A DNA stretch of 64,000 bases from Bolinopsis microptera (GCF_026151205.1 NC_087076.1:6252902-6316901); one strand, 5' to 3'; shown: positions 51,452-63,693, counted from the stretch's first letter. Program-made: numbers and translations. Notes: generated by a model from the sequence alone, not told the origin.

Positions 51452-52486
51452 GTGATAGGAGGCCAAACGTCTTCTTCTCTACCAGTTCGGTCTGGTGTCC
51501 CTCAAGGTTCTATACTTGGCCCTTTATTGTTTGTAATATTTATAAATGACATGTTCTCCTGTGTCTCTGAAGGCACCAATATCGCCCTTTATGCAGATGA
51601 CACTAAAATTTGGAGGGAGATCCTTGGTTACCCTGACCATCACATAATCCAAAATGACATCAACAGATTATATGATTGGTCAGTGAGAAATCGAATGAAG
51701 TTCCACCCACAAAAGTGCAAAGCCCTCTCTGTGTCCCTGCAAAGAAACGTGCTGGATAACTTGCCATTCAATACCTTCTTTTATAAACTTTCTGGAAGTG
51801 ATATTGACTTTGTGCCCTCTCAGTCAGATTTAGGAGTCGCAATAAACTCCAGGTTTAATTGGGGTGCACAATGTAAAGCGCTTGTTTCCAAAGCTACCTC
51901 TAGACTTGGACTACTTAAGAGAACATGTCATTTCACTACTGATAAAAGGCAGAAAAGATCGTTCTATTTAGCGTTAATTAGGTCTATATTTGAACATTGT
52001 TCTGTCATATGGTCCCCTCAATCTGCAACTCATCTTCAACAGTTTGTTGCTATCCAAAAGAGGGCTATTAAATGGATCAATGGTGAACCTTACTCCAGTT
52101 ATAATGACGATAAACTTGCTACAGAGCAAAAGAAACTAAATATTCTCCCTGTTAAACAGAAGTTTATTTATAACGATCTTATGACCTTCTATAAAATAGT
52201 GAATAGCATAATTCCAGTTTCGCTCCCTACATATATAGTCCTATGCCGTCCAGAGGGCACCCGATACACTAGGCACAATGCTCAAATAATTGATATGTCG
52301 GATACTTCAACTTACATGAGTACCACTGTGCCCTGCTCGGATGCCTTCCGAAATAGCTTTTTTCATAGATCTATGCTGAAATGGAATAGTCTACCAGTAT
52401 GTATCCGGCAGTCAGAGCGGATTTCTACTTTTAAGGCCAAACTGATCAAGTACCTCTGGGCTGCCGATACAGTCTGGCCAGATTAG
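51452..52486 (+). CDS. LINE B ORF2, 3' part: RT active site and C-terminus
   Basis: Element sequence resumes at VIGGQTSSS (51452); the ~90 upstream codons in the same frame are antisense to the leader of LINE C and do not belong. RT motifs: RSGVPQGSILGPLLFVIFIN and IALYADDTKIW (catalytic DD). The C-terminal domain has FEHCSVIWSPQSATHLQQ, IQKRAIKWI and SLPVCIRQSERISTFKAKL, ending DTVWPD. It completes the polymerase begun at 43740. The final ~120 bp to 52610 would be the short 3' UTR. Confidence 0.85.
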   Translation: MIGGQTSSSLPVRSGVPQGSILGPLLFVIFINDMFSCVSEGTNIALYADDTKIWREILGYPDHHIIQNDINRLYDWSVRNRMKFHPQKCKALSVSLQRNVLDNLPFNTFFYKLSGSDIDFVPSQSDLGVAINSRFNWGAQCKALVSKATSRLGLLKRTCHFTTDKRQKRSFYLALIRSIFEHCSVIWSPQSATHLQQFVAIQKRAIKWINGEPYSSYNDDKLATEQKKLNILPVKQKFIYNDLMTFYKIVNSIIPVSLPTYIVLCRPEGTRYTRHNAQIIDMSDTSTYMSTTVPCSDAFRNSFFHRSMLKWNSLPVCIRQSERISTFKAKLIKYLWAADTVWPD

Positions 52487-52626
52487 CTCATCAGTCTTAT
52501 GAGTCTCAGAAATTTGTTTGTGTTGGTTACAATTCTGTCCGTCCAATTTCCTATCTGCTTGTCCTTTCTTTTTTCTTATCAGTTGTGACGGAATTGTAAT
52601 GAACAAAATCCTTATAATTATTTATA

Positions 52627-53484
52627 GTAGAGGCTCTTACGGGCATTGTCTGCTCGATACGTTAGGGACCCCAGATACACCTTACTAGACGTATTTTTGA
52701 GCGTAGAATCGATTGAAAGTGGTTTCAAGATGATTGGACTGATTGTTCTGGGGTAAAATCGCAAAAAACCGATTTTTGGGCCAAAAATAGGCCAAAATAA
52801 CCATGTTTTTTGATATTTTGAGCAAGTTAATTTTGTTGGCATGTCGGCAAAACTTGCATAAAGATAGCTAAAAGATAGCCGCACAAGATTGTATAAAAAT
52901 AAAACAAATCCCTCTATTTGTTCTGAGGTAAAAATCCAAAAAAGTGGTAAAAATTTTGACTTTTTTGCTTGAAGTTTGAATAATTTTTTGCAGTTGTATT
53001 AAATCAACCCAAAAATAGTCACATCGTGTTTGCCTAAATTTTTCCTTTCCGAGAAGTACCCACTTCATATACTTTATCGAAGTTTGAATATTTTCACTCC
53101 GCAAGCGTTTTTGCCAAATTTTCGACGCGCACTACGCGCAAAAGCATTTAGTTGTTATCAATTGGCACCCGCGCGTTCATCATAAATTTCAAACAGCTAT
53201 AACTCAGCGAGATTATGTCCGTTCTAGCTCATATTTTCACACTAAATAGAAAATAATGTGATCTTATTGCTGACAAAATATGAATATAATTACTCTATTT
53301 GCCTTAGAGTAATAGACTGTCAAAGTTTAAAACGCGCATTGGTATAGCACGTGACTAATAAGGCCAAATTTATACTTCTTAACATATTATCGATCCTTAG
53401 ACATCATATTATTGTGTCCAATTAGCGGTTAGGTCTCTAAACTCGTAGCAGAAAACACGTCTTTTTGCCCGTAAGAGCCTCTAC
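52627..53484. mobile_element. 858-bp MITE, 19-bp inverted ends, TA duplication
   Basis: gtagaggctcttacgggca (52627-52645) is matched exactly inverted at 53466-53484, flanked by TA on each side (52625-52626, 53485-53486). No transposase frame. The TA target suggests a Tc1/mariner-type helper. It landed in or just after the 3' UTR of LINE B. Confidence 0.8.
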
Positions 53485-53754
53485 TATTATGATATGTTTG
53501 ATTTCTTGTTAATGTTTGTCATCCAAATTTGGTAGACGGCCCCAACGTTAATGTGGCTCTTGCTATGTGTTGGTTCAGCCGAATTAATTATTATATAATC
53601 AAGTTTATTTTTCTCGTTAGTTGTCATCCGGCCAAACATTAAGCAACTTATATTGCAGTACCATTTACCATTTAGTATATCAAAATATGTCATTGTAATT
53701 TTGCATGGCTGAAATGTAACGCTTGATTTATATATATAATGATTAATTGAATTT
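53485..53754. other. Spacer, no gene recognised
   Basis: AT-rich; ends at an A9 run (53761-53769) where the next fragment stops. Confidence 0.45.
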
Positions 53755-54876
53755 TCAAATAAAAAAAAATGTAACTGCGTCTATGGCTGAGGCAAGGGGT
53801 GCTGGGATTGTGGGGGATAGGGGTGGGTCTGAATCACCAGTATAAGAGTAGTCTTCCCCAAACTTGAGGACCTGTCTTCCATTCTTCGGGATGAACTTAT
53901 TACTAGCTTGGCTCTCCAGGAGAAACTCTGTAACTTCTTTGAGGATCTCAGCACTTAGCACATCGACCAGGTAATCACACACTGGAGGTTCTGTGCATTT
54001 AGGGAGGGGGATTTCTGTAGCAGGTGGTGCTTCAGATGGACTTCTGGACTGCTGAAATTCATGAATCTCTTGACTCAGCTTCTTCAGTCTTGTCTCCAGG
54101 GATACAATCTCCACAGTAGGCATACTGTTACCAACAGCATTAGAAATAGCATCTGATATAGCCTGTATGTTCTGGCTGTAGTCTACAGAGCTCTTTAGGT
54201 TGTTGTCCATCTTGGCTGACATGCTGGAGCCTGGTCTGGGGAATGATGTATCGAAACACCATGGACATAGCCATTCTGAGAGAATAATATTCAGAGAAGC
54301 TTCAAGAGGTGTATCGTGCTGAATGTTGTTAGCACCCTTGAGATTGCAACAGGAAGCATGCCAGTGCTGAAAACATCTGGTACACTTGAACTTCCATTCC
54401 TTACCATCTGATGTTGATCGGCAAGGACAATCACTCTTTGAAGCCCGTTGTTTTACTGTAGGTTTATCCTGGATTTCAAGTTCTTCAGCAGACTCTTCAG
54501 CACGGGAGAATGGAGGAAAGGACTTGTACAGAGGGCTCATTGGACTGCTGGGGCTCTCTCTGAGGTTCGATGATTCTAAAGCTGATATCAGGTTTGGGCT
54601 GATCTTTTCAATAACCAGATTACCTGGAGGTTTAAGAACAGATGTCTCTGGTTGTTCTTGGGGTGACTTTGATGGGCGTTTACCCAGCACAGCTTTCTGG
54701 GCCATTGCGCTAGGGCTGTTCCTGCGCAGGGCTTTGTTGTCTGCTAGAGGTTTCTTCTTTTGGGAGGTAGCTCCTCTGCCGGATGGTGACATGCTAGCTC
54801 TGGGTCCTGGGTTGGTAGGAGGAGGAGTGTGTCTAGGGGAACGCCTTTGGGTACTAGCACTTGAGGTAGTAGCCAT
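53755..54876 (-). pseudogene. LINE ORF1 fragment D: PHD finger, coiled coil, start of AlkB domain
   Basis: 373 codons on the minus strand from the ATG at 54876. A basic, Ser/Pro-rich N-terminus is followed by a PHD finger: DCPCRS, KCTRCFQHWHASCCNL, EWLCPWC. Next is a helical stretch (IVSLETRLKKLSQEIHEFQQ) and LKFGEDYSYTGDSDPPLSP, which lines up with the N-terminal strand of the AlkB domain in LINE C (SFGTPYHYMGSKS). Element sequence stops before the H-x-D motif, at a T9 run (minus strand). It is thus a 3'-lacking ORF1 piece, odd for LINEs, which normally lose their 5' side. The 5' leader probably continues to about 55200. Confidence 0.75.
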
Positions 54877-55981
54877 GATGATATGATATCAGAGATATGT
54901 CCGGAGTCCAGGGGGCCAGCTTGGACAGACCCCTGCACCTGAAAAGAGAAGAGCATCAGCCGGTTCATTGTGAGTGATATGAGGTGGGTTAAGTGGGAAT
55001 ATGATTGAATAGAATTTTTTCAAGAACTTTCAAAAGAGTGATTGAAGTATTCAAAAATTTATAAATCATTCAAAGGTCAGACACACTAACAGCAACAGGA
55101 CAAACTGGGTTTGGATGGGGTGATTTGGTTTGAAATTGTTAAGTGTGTAGGTAAAATTGTTTGAGCAGAATTTTCAGAGTAAAAATAAATAAACAAAAAA
55201 TTTGTTGAGACAGGTATTCAGAGAATGCCTATCTTGGAATACTTCAACACTACTATATGGACACGTTCATTTGAGTTTGAGGATATTGGTAAACAAAAAT
55301 AATAGCGTTTTTGACGATAGTGGCTTAATTTTGACATCTATTAACCTAGCCCGTTTAGAAGTTCTGAACATTAGCCACGTAACCCATACTCCCATATGCA
55401 CTGCTCAGAAAGAAAATCTATTGTTGTTAGGCACTATAATGTTTCAAATGTCACATTTTGTGTGACTTAGTTAACTGCAGTTGTCTAATTATCATTCCTT
55501 GGTCTGAAACATAGTAGATTAGGTCAATCTAACAATTATGATACAACATTGGTTAAAGGGCACGGATCGAACGGTTACAAGGCAATATTCAGGTAACTTT
55601 GTCACACTCAGAATACCATACCTCTATTCTACTGTGAGGTGTCCTCAAAAACCTTTTTACTCATTATTTGATGGTTGATCTACCAAGTACGGAGTACCAA
55701 TCATAGCCCTAAAATATATTGCTTTGAATAGTTAGCTAATACAGGCACTTGGTTATTGGGAAATGAGGTTAATTCTGTCACAATATATGGAATTTAAAAT
55801 TTTGGGCGAATTATTTATATCTGATTTTGGTTTGAAAGGCGGGAAAACTTTACATGATGACAATGTAGTTGATGCAAGTTAAGATCAGTTGATGTTTACA
55901 TTGTCACAAAAAATTATACGAAATCGTAAATAGGTTAAAAACAATGATTACATAATGAAATAGTCTCTTATAATAACTCCT

Positions 55982-56975
55982 ATAATAACTGATGTGACAA
56001 AGTAAACATGTCTTGCCCCTATTTTGAAGATCTATATATTCTATAACTCTATTAGAATTCAACATTCTTTCAGAAAAAATTGGTAGATTATTGTCCAGAA
56101 CATCAGAGCTCAAGTTTAACAATTTTAGGTTAAATTTGTCAAAGTCACTAAAAATGTGACAAAATTAACTTTTCCTGCCCAAAAGAATTTCAAAATAGTG
56201 TGTAAAAATTAGCATAGGCTGCCTTATTACCTAAATAAATCAATCCAAACTACAAAAAAATATATGTTAATGTGATGACGATTACATAACTGTAATAATA
56301 ACTGATGTGACAAAGTAAACATGTCTTGCTCCTATTTTGAAGATCTATAACTCTATTAGAATTCAGCATTCTTTCAGAAACGATTGGTAGAATATTGTCC
56401 AGAACATCAGAGCTCAAGTTTAACAATTTCAGGTTAAATTTGTCTAAGTCACTAAAAATGTGACAAAATTAACTTTTCCTGCCCCAACAATTTCAAGATA
56501 GTGTGTAAAAATTAGCATAGGCTGCTTTATTACCTAAATAAATCAATCAAAACTACAAAAAAATATATTTTAATGTGGTGACGATTACCTAACTCTAATA
56601 ATAACTGATGTGACAAAGTAAACATGTCTTGCCCCTATTTTGAAGATCTATAACTCTATTAGAATTCAACATTTCACGATTGGTAGAATATTGTCCAGAA
56701 CATCAGAGCCCAAGTTTAAAAATTTTAGATTAATTTGTCAAAGACACTGAAAATGTGACAAAATTAACTTTTCCTGCCCCAACAATATCAAGATAGTGTG
56801 TTAAAATTGCCACAGGAATTAGGATGCTTTATTGCCTATATTAATCGATCCATACTTCGAAAAAGATTGGTTAATCTGATGACGATTACCTAACTCTTAT
56901 AATAACTGATGTGACAAAGTAAACATGTCTTGCCCCTATTTTGAAGAAGTATACCTCTATTAGAATACTATTATG
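55982..56975. repeat. Tandem repeat, ~305-bp unit, 3.3 copies
   Basis: aataactgatgtgacaaagt recurs near 55984, 56298, 56600 and 56901. Units also share gattggtagaatattgtcca and ttaacttttcctgccc. They are diverged by several per cent with small indels. Confidence 0.85.
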
Positions 56976-57798
56976 TAACTTTATCATCAACAAAATTTCG
57001 ATAAACTAGTTATTTTGCCAGCAAGAAGCTGACAGAGTTATAATAATTTTGTGTGACGAAATTACCCTATTTTTGACCATGTTGCGGTAGTTTAATTGTG
57101 ACACTGTTAACATATTACCACCCGATAATGATTTATGTGACTGGTGCATGGTACTAGCAGTGTTGTTTGATCCATAGTACGTAATACAAAGGGTTTAAGC
57201 AGGTATATCATTATTTGTTCAATTTCACACATGTTCAGATATCATCAAGATTATGTGACAAAGTAAACTTGTCTGTGCCTTTTGTAATTTAATTCCTTGC
57301 GACTATATGATATAATAACAATTCCTAGCACTTCCTGGCCATTAAATAAACCTACACTACTCAGCATTGCTTATCAGGGTTCCCTAAACATTGTTCACAT
57401 ATTTTCTTAAATGTGTGACAGAGTAAACCATAGTGCACCAACTAACGAAAAAAGTCGTAAAATATGTAGGTAATGGTCATATGTACCCATCCAATCAACT
57501 GGACACTCAAAATTTTGGTCAAAAACGGCAGCAAGGGGTCCATATTTACTCTGTCACATGTTTATAGTGTGACAATGTAACCATTTCCGTGCCGGCCGTA
57601 TTTAAGCGATATCTTATCACCTGATTAAGATATCGTTATGTGACAAAGTTAGCCTAGAGGATGAGACGATTATCCTAACCATCAAGGGTTTGTGTAATTT
57701 CATAGTGTGACAAAGTCAACTACACTGTGCCTTTTAATAGGGTCACTTATATTTACCAATATCCTCAAACTCAAATGAACGTGTCCATATATTTTTTT

Positions 57799-57967
57799 GG
57801 ACTAGCAATGGTTTTTTATTAGGTGTAGTGACCAGTGGTATGTGAACACATGACGAACCGAACTGACAACTCAACTCATTTTCTAGGAGCAGTGATCCAT
57901 CCTCCCTGAGCCCCCCATCGTCCAAACAAGGTCTCTAGTTCATTGTTAACATAACCATTGCTAGTCC
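57799..57967. mobile_element. ~168-bp MITE inside the right foldback arm
   Basis: Ends ggactagcaatggttt and its complement aaccattgctagtcc. Removing it, with a few flanking A/T bases, restores the match between the right and left arms of the larger element. So it is a later insertion. Confidence 0.6.
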
Positions 57968-58001
57968 TCAAATTATTTGTTATATAGTAGTGTTGAAAGT
58001 A

Positions 58002-58864
58002 TTAATAGGGACGTGACTACCAAGCTAGCTGGCTTGTTAATTGGTGAATTTTTTAATTCAGAAGTGAAATTTCTCTGTTGCATGTAGCATTTCATCTTCC
58101 TAGATTTGTATTGTAATGATCATATTTAATGTAGTCCTCGAGAAGTCCTTATCTCCTCGCGGCCTTAGTTAATTCAACAACGTTGGCAGAGCGGGGAATG
58201 CATGATGATCTTATCAAGCTTTCAAAATTTTCAGCAGTTTGGCCGATTATGGATTGGGTATGTTCGGAATGAGCAAATCCAGTCTTAATCTGGTATCAAA
58301 CAGTAGATGCAGTAAAAGTCTAGTACGAAAATTAAAAATCTCCATAGTTCTTTTCTTCTGGAGAACCAACTTCCTTACGAAGTCAAGAGCTCAAAGACGG
58401 TTTTAAGTTTTAAAATTAAATTAGAAGGATGATAAATTAAATTAGAAGAATGGTAGAAAGAGATGATTTCTAAAAGTTAATTATTTTTGGAATGTTTTAA
58501 ATGAAGTTTTAGGAAAAATTTCCTAGTGAGATTAAAGTTTAAACTGTTGCTAGAAAACCACTCTGAATAGTGGTCTGATGGCAATGGTCACTTGTTACTG
58601 TTCTATTATAATTAATGTTTCATGAACTATAAGTATAAAAATATATAAAACAAACTTTCGCGATCATTTTGCCCAGATTTTAGCTGGGTAACCCTCCCCT
58701 GGATACCAAAACTTATAAAGATACCAAGCACCACCTCTTGAGAACTTGACCAATTCCTGGACGACCAATTTAAATGAATTTTATTGATATATGTGTTTTA
58801 ACATGGATCTTAACAAGTGATACTCATAGATGACTATGGAGAACCATTAAAAACCAGCAATAGA
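58002..58864. other. Upstream region of the lectin gene
   Basis: AT-rich with no ORF. It would contain the promoter and 5' UTR of the gene starting at 58865, but I see no signal strong enough to mark. Confidence 0.4.
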
Positions 58865-61674
58865 ATGCCTAATCTGCTCCGCTTTCGCCAACTATTGCTG
58901 CTTTACTCTTTGCTCTTCCTCCACACTCACTGTCAGACAAGTAAGTGTGATTTTAAAACTTTTAGAATATCAGAAATTTTTTGATTTTTGGCCACAATAT
59001 ACATTTTGTTGATATCGTTTAATGCTGTATAATGTATCTATCATAATAATTTACAACTTCTATCATTGCCTGGCAATGATTTCCAGCGAGGTATCAACCT
59101 TGTGTCTTTACTCCTTTCCAGATGACAGCAGATTTGTGTCTTTCAACTCTTCTTGTGACTTGGAACTATTTAAACATTCTTCATTTATCACCGGACAGGC
59201 CCCTTCCCATGAACGGACTCTGTTCAGTATTGACACAGTATACTTCAACTTTACAAACAATGGCTTGCTTGAAAGTGATACTCTGGCTATCAGATTCCTT
59301 CCAAGATTTCAAAAACTGGCTATAATGAATGGTGTTTTTAAACTAGGGTCAAAAACAGTCACAAATGACGGTTTCGTAACAATTACATTGGAGCAACCTT
59401 ACCCTCAACCTACGAAGGGTGATTCAAAAATAAGCCACAGCTACAAAATTGAATTCTCATCTACTTACGTGAACATCTATGCTAACGGGAAAGAGATCTA
59501 TTCCATAAACTATCTGGCATTGTCCGAGGATCCAAGTAGATTTTTCTCTGGTATCAATGGGTTTACAACTTCAGCAGATGTGTTTTGGAGAAAACTCAAT
59601 TGCCAAGAGTCGCACTATATCGCTCTTCTAGGTTACTAAGAGCAGCTGTTGTTGAACTTTGTTTTTTGCAGTTTTTCTGCAACTTGAAGCTTTCAATGTT
59701 CACCATAGCATATAATGAAGTATCTTATCATTGGACTAGTTTGTTTCCAAACGATTTGGTAACAATTTGTTTTACTGTTTTCAAGTTTGGCATTATTTCA
59801 TAGCCTGGTGATTTTTCAAGTTATCATAAATTTGTATACAACAGTCAAATATAAGCACTGCCAATAATCCATTCTTAATATATTCTATCTTAGCATATAA
59901 TAATAAATATAAATTTCACAGGCAAAGCGTTTGCTAAATGTTTAAAAATATTGGCGGTTAAACTTAAAAGAATTATTTTGTGGAATTATTTTTCTGTTAA
60001 GAAAAGGGCGAAAATATGCAATAACATGATAAGATGATAGCAAATCTGTAACAGGTTTTGGGGAGTTTAGCATTGTAATCTGCTTTAAAGAGCTGTGTTC
60101 CTGATGGCTAAGGCATGCTACATAATATAACATACATAACACTACATAATACACATACATAACACTACATAATACACTTCACTGGGATTGAGTTGTATTC
60201 ATGTGTCCATTTTTTCAACAAACATCATTATCATGATTCTATGATTATATGTAAATCTGTTTTTGGCATAAAGTAGCACATTAGTGCTCACATATTACCA
60301 GAAAACAACTGCAGGTTGTGGAGAAGACAGAGATTGTCAGTTAAACGGAGGTCCGACAGGGCTGTGCTATAATGGTGGCTGTGTTTGTCATCCCTCCTTT
60401 CTCAGTAGCAATGGCTGTCAGTCTGTCAGTCTGTTTAATGAACCACATGGTGAGTGATATCTTCTCTGAGTTTAGTGGAATTATGTTTTAAAAGTTAAAA
60501 TATGTGTTGCCACGTTATGTCGTAGAAGATACTGCATAATAATACTTTTGAAATCTTGTTAAGTTATTATGCTGCAATTACTCTATTAATGTTTTAAAAA
60601 TTGGTCTGGGAAAATGTGCTTCATTGAACGGAGTTGGGATAGTTCCAATCATTCGAGAAATTAGCTGTTAAAATGTAGGGAGAATACGGTACGAGTTTAA
60701 TTACGAGCAAGTGACCTGGAGCGAGGCTGACCTAAGCTGTAAGATGAAGCTGGGGAGACTGGCTAAGATACTGAACGCTGAACAGAACGATTATATTAAG
60801 AGTGAGATACAGGGCCGAGTAACCAACTACGGGCTCAACGACATTGACTTGTTCTTTGGGCTGGTTTACAACGGGTAAGTAGTGTTCTCTACATTGAGAA
60901 TTAAGATAGTGTTGTTCTAGTTCAGATCATACATTATCAGGTAATTTACCTAGATATTTCTAAATTTATTGTATCTATACATCATCATAATACAAGTTGT
61001 GTAATAGTACACGGAACACAATGATAATAGCTGCACCTTACTACCAGGGGGAGCCCGGGAGAGTTCAGATGGAGCGACAGTGCGCGTTACAGTACCTCCT
61101 ACTCACACTGGTACCTCGGGAGACTGTCTCCACGTGGTAGCCGGTCCAAACATGTGGTGATCAGTGACAGGGGCTACTGGGAGGGTGTCGACATTAACAG
61201 CGACACTAAACACGGATACGTGTGTGAATATGACGGTAGGTGCTTGACAAGGCGGCCAGGAAAGGGGGCAGGGTAGGGGGGGGGGGGCAGGGGAGGGAGG
61301 AGGGGCCAGGGGAGGGGAGGGGGGGCAGGGGAGGGAGGAGGGGCCAGGGGAGGGGAGGGGGGGCAGGGGAGGGAGGAGGGGCCAGGGGAGGGGAGGGGGG
61401 GGGCAGGGGAGGGGGCAGGGGAGGGGGCAGAGGAGGGGAGGGGACTGTGCTACTTGATGGACAAATCTTGTAGTTCCTATTTAAAATGATAATATAACTG
61501 GTTACTGGTGATCTAATTAACTAATTAATGTTTGTTGCCAGGTATTCCTAGTTATGTGCTCCACACTACTCCTAAAAACTACTCTGAAGCAGACGCCACG
61601 TGTCGTGGTCAAGGTTACGATGTTGTCTCTATCGGAGATAAGAAGGAGCTGGATTATGTACTCGCACTCTACAG
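58865..61674 (+). CDS. Secreted C-type-lectin-domain protein, six exons, 3' end not found
   Basis: Exons: 58865-58940, 59122-59631, 60315-60449, 60679-60874, 61048-61235, 61542-61674. All introns are gt-ag, and phases (1,1,1,2,1) join without breaking the frame. Exon 1 is a signal peptide (LLRFRQLLLLYSLLFLHTHC). Exon 2 (~170 residues) is a beta-rich domain I do not recognise, with FNFTNN and VNIYANGKEIYSINY. Exon 3 is a six-cysteine EGF-like unit (CGEDRDCQLNG ... GGCVCHPSF ... NGC). Exons 4-5 form a C-type lectin domain (VTWSEADLSCKMKLG, FRWSDS, HGYVCEYD) without the EPN/QPD and WND calcium motifs and lacking the second disulfide. Exon 6 starts another (KNYSEADATCRGQGYDVVSI). The gene probably continues beyond the window. 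A role in cell-surface recognition or matrix is inferred. This is the only likely host gene. Confidence 0.75.
61255..61443 (+). repeat. G-rich minisatellite in an intron of the lectin gene
   Basis: Repeated aggggagggaggaggggcca units of about 40 bp, almost free of T and strongly purine-biased on the coding strand, with many runs of four or more G. Lies between exons 5 and 6. Open frames through it are artefacts. Confidence 0.85.
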
Positions 61675-63410
61675 GTTAGGTTACCTTTCATCTTATCAAC
61701 TGTATCGATATATAATACTGTATTATATAAAATACTTGTTGCAAGTTAACATTGAACGAGCTTTATCTACATGTTTAGTCGAGAACAGGTTATATTTGAA
61801 GTTAAATATAGAATAAGGTATTGATAATCAGTCTTATCTACTAAACACACATATTAAAGTGACCATGGTGAGGAGTGTATACGGTTAATCTAAAAAACGC
61901 GTTCACTTTATTGTAAACCGTGTATATATATGCGGTGTATAATTCCTGGAATTACATTCATTTAATTGTGAGTTACAAGCCAATTCAAATATCCTTGTTA
62001 TTTCTAATTAATGAAATGTCGTTTTGTACCCAAAATACCACAAAATACCACAAAATGAGATTTCATCATCTGTTACGGTAATCGGAATATGAGTATGTGA
62101 TGTAAGGAAAACTGTCAAATTTGAATTACATCTTTCATCTTTAACATGTTTAACAGAATCCAATATAGATTTTAAAATATACTTTTAAAATGTGACCCAG
62201 CTACTGAAATCCTTTAGTGTGGTTACTACTTTAACAAAAACATTAGTCAAGCTGTATTATATTTAACAGCTGTCAGTTAACAGTCTTGTCAAGGAGGAAA
62301 CACAGTTATACCAAACATATAAAACATGCCCCATTTAAATTAGCTTTAATTGGACTGTCAGTGAGTTTGCCACTAAAACAAGACGTGCGACTAATTGACC
62401 TTGCTCGCCAACGTTATGGAATGGCCCAGCTGTTAAAGCAAGGCTACATTTTGTCTAAAAATGTATGATAGAATCTAGATGCATAGTCAACACCCCTTGA
62501 TAGCATAATTATGATTTAATGCATATTTTATGCGAAGCAATATTACTTATCACTATTTGGTACAGTAAGAGCGGAGAAAGTAGGAGTCTGGCTTTGTGGA
62601 GACAGTCGGAACCAGTAACCAGTAACCAGTAACCATGTAACCAGTATTTCTCTACTGACTGTGTGGTACAACTTGTTAACTTGTTCTACAACTCTCAAAT
62701 TAATCTTACTAAACATTTCACCCGGTATCCAATACCTCCAGTGAGGAGGAAGTTTGAAACACACTGGTAAATTTTAGGCGAAATGAATTATCTTGGGTGC
62801 ATTTTGAGAGTTTCATACTGATGAACAGATAACGTATGACTTATGAATTGTAAAAGGTAGTGATTGGTGAATACTGAATAACGAATAAGCATTACAAAAT
62901 CTTCGTAATTGCTGATGTAGTAAATAAAACTACAAAGATTCACTCAAAAAGATACAAATGAGTGTAGTAATGATTGAGTAGAATGCGTGTGGGTTTTTAC
63001 AAACATAACATCCAGTCAGTGTTACTATCTCTGTTAGTGTGATCAATATGACGGTTGTCACTTGTCTCCTAATGCATCTCTAATATTTGTAATGGGTAGT
63101 TCGCAGCTGTTTCCTTCAGTTTTATTAATTGAGATGTTAATATTATGGAGAAATTAGCGCCAGAAAGCGCCCTCCCTTATTCAACCATATCTGAACTGCT
63201 TCTATAATTAGCTCAATTTTAATGGCACACCTTCGTGGCTTCTGCAATCTGCAAACATATGTTTTCACTTCACTCCTGATAATTATGTAACTCGTATAAA
63301 ATACACTAATATATGTGGATATTACTCAAAATACGAGCACTGGATCCAAGGTTATAGGGTAGTTCAGTGCTGGCCATGTCATATAGACAGATAGAACTCA
63401 GTAACTCATC
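61675..63410. other. No gene recognised
   Basis: Probably a long intron of the lectin gene. I looked for an exon completing the second lectin domain and did not find a convincing one. A short triplication of agtaacc lies near 62608-62640. Confidence 0.4.
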
Positions 63411-63413
63411 AAC

Positions 63414-63446
63414 AATAAGGAGTTGTTGATTCAACAACTCCTTATT
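63414..63446. repeat. Perfect palindrome, 16-bp stem
   Basis: aataaggagttgttga / tcaacaactccttatt around a single T (63430). It could extrude as a cruciform; no role is evident. Confidence 0.8.
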
Positions 63447-63533
63447 TCTTGCCACCTAATATTTGTGTGCGGAATAATCTTCTAATGTAGCAGATTGTAA
63501 TTGTGGGCGTGGTACACCGTGTTTTGAAATTGT

Positions 63534-63693
63534 AGGTCAAAATAATAAACATCAAACACTTTTAGGTCAAAATAATAAACACCAAACACTTTTAGGTCAA
63601 AATAATAAACATCAAACACTTTCAGGTCAAAATTATAAATATCAAACACTTTTAGGTCAAAATAATAAACATCAAACACTTTCAGGTCAAAAA
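63534..63693. repeat. 30-bp minisatellite, 5.3 copies
   Basis: aggtcaaaataataaacatc-based 30-bp units start at 63534, 63564, 63594, 63624, 63654 and 63684, with single-base variants. Confidence 0.95.

Larger units (their letters stand above)
39824..52610 (+). mobile_element. CR1-like LINE B, split by a 7.6-kb insertion
   Basis: The left part, 39824-43875, holds ORF1 and the 5' part of ORF2. The right part, 51452 to about 52610, holds the rest of the RT. The left part ends YLEGRQQQ and the right begins VIGGQTSSSLPVRSGVPQG, consecutive RT sequence in the same orientation. The intervening 43876-51451 contains LINE C on the opposite strand. The 5' end abuts LINE A. Confidence 0.8.
55238..58001. 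mobile_element. ~2.76-kb foldback element with tandem-repeat interior
   Basis: The left end (55240-55294: acttcaacactactatat, then ggacacgttcatttgagttt and gaggatattggtaaa) reappears inverted at 57749-57792 plus 57981-58000. The right arm is split by a small MITE. The interior holds ~305-bp tandem repeats and many copies of tgtgacaaagtaaac. No transposase is seen. A non-autonomous DNA element is likely. Confidence 0.65.

Noticed and set aside
61240-61473. Gly/Arg-rich open frame of 77 codons
   Set aside because: It is the translation of a G-rich minisatellite inside an intron.
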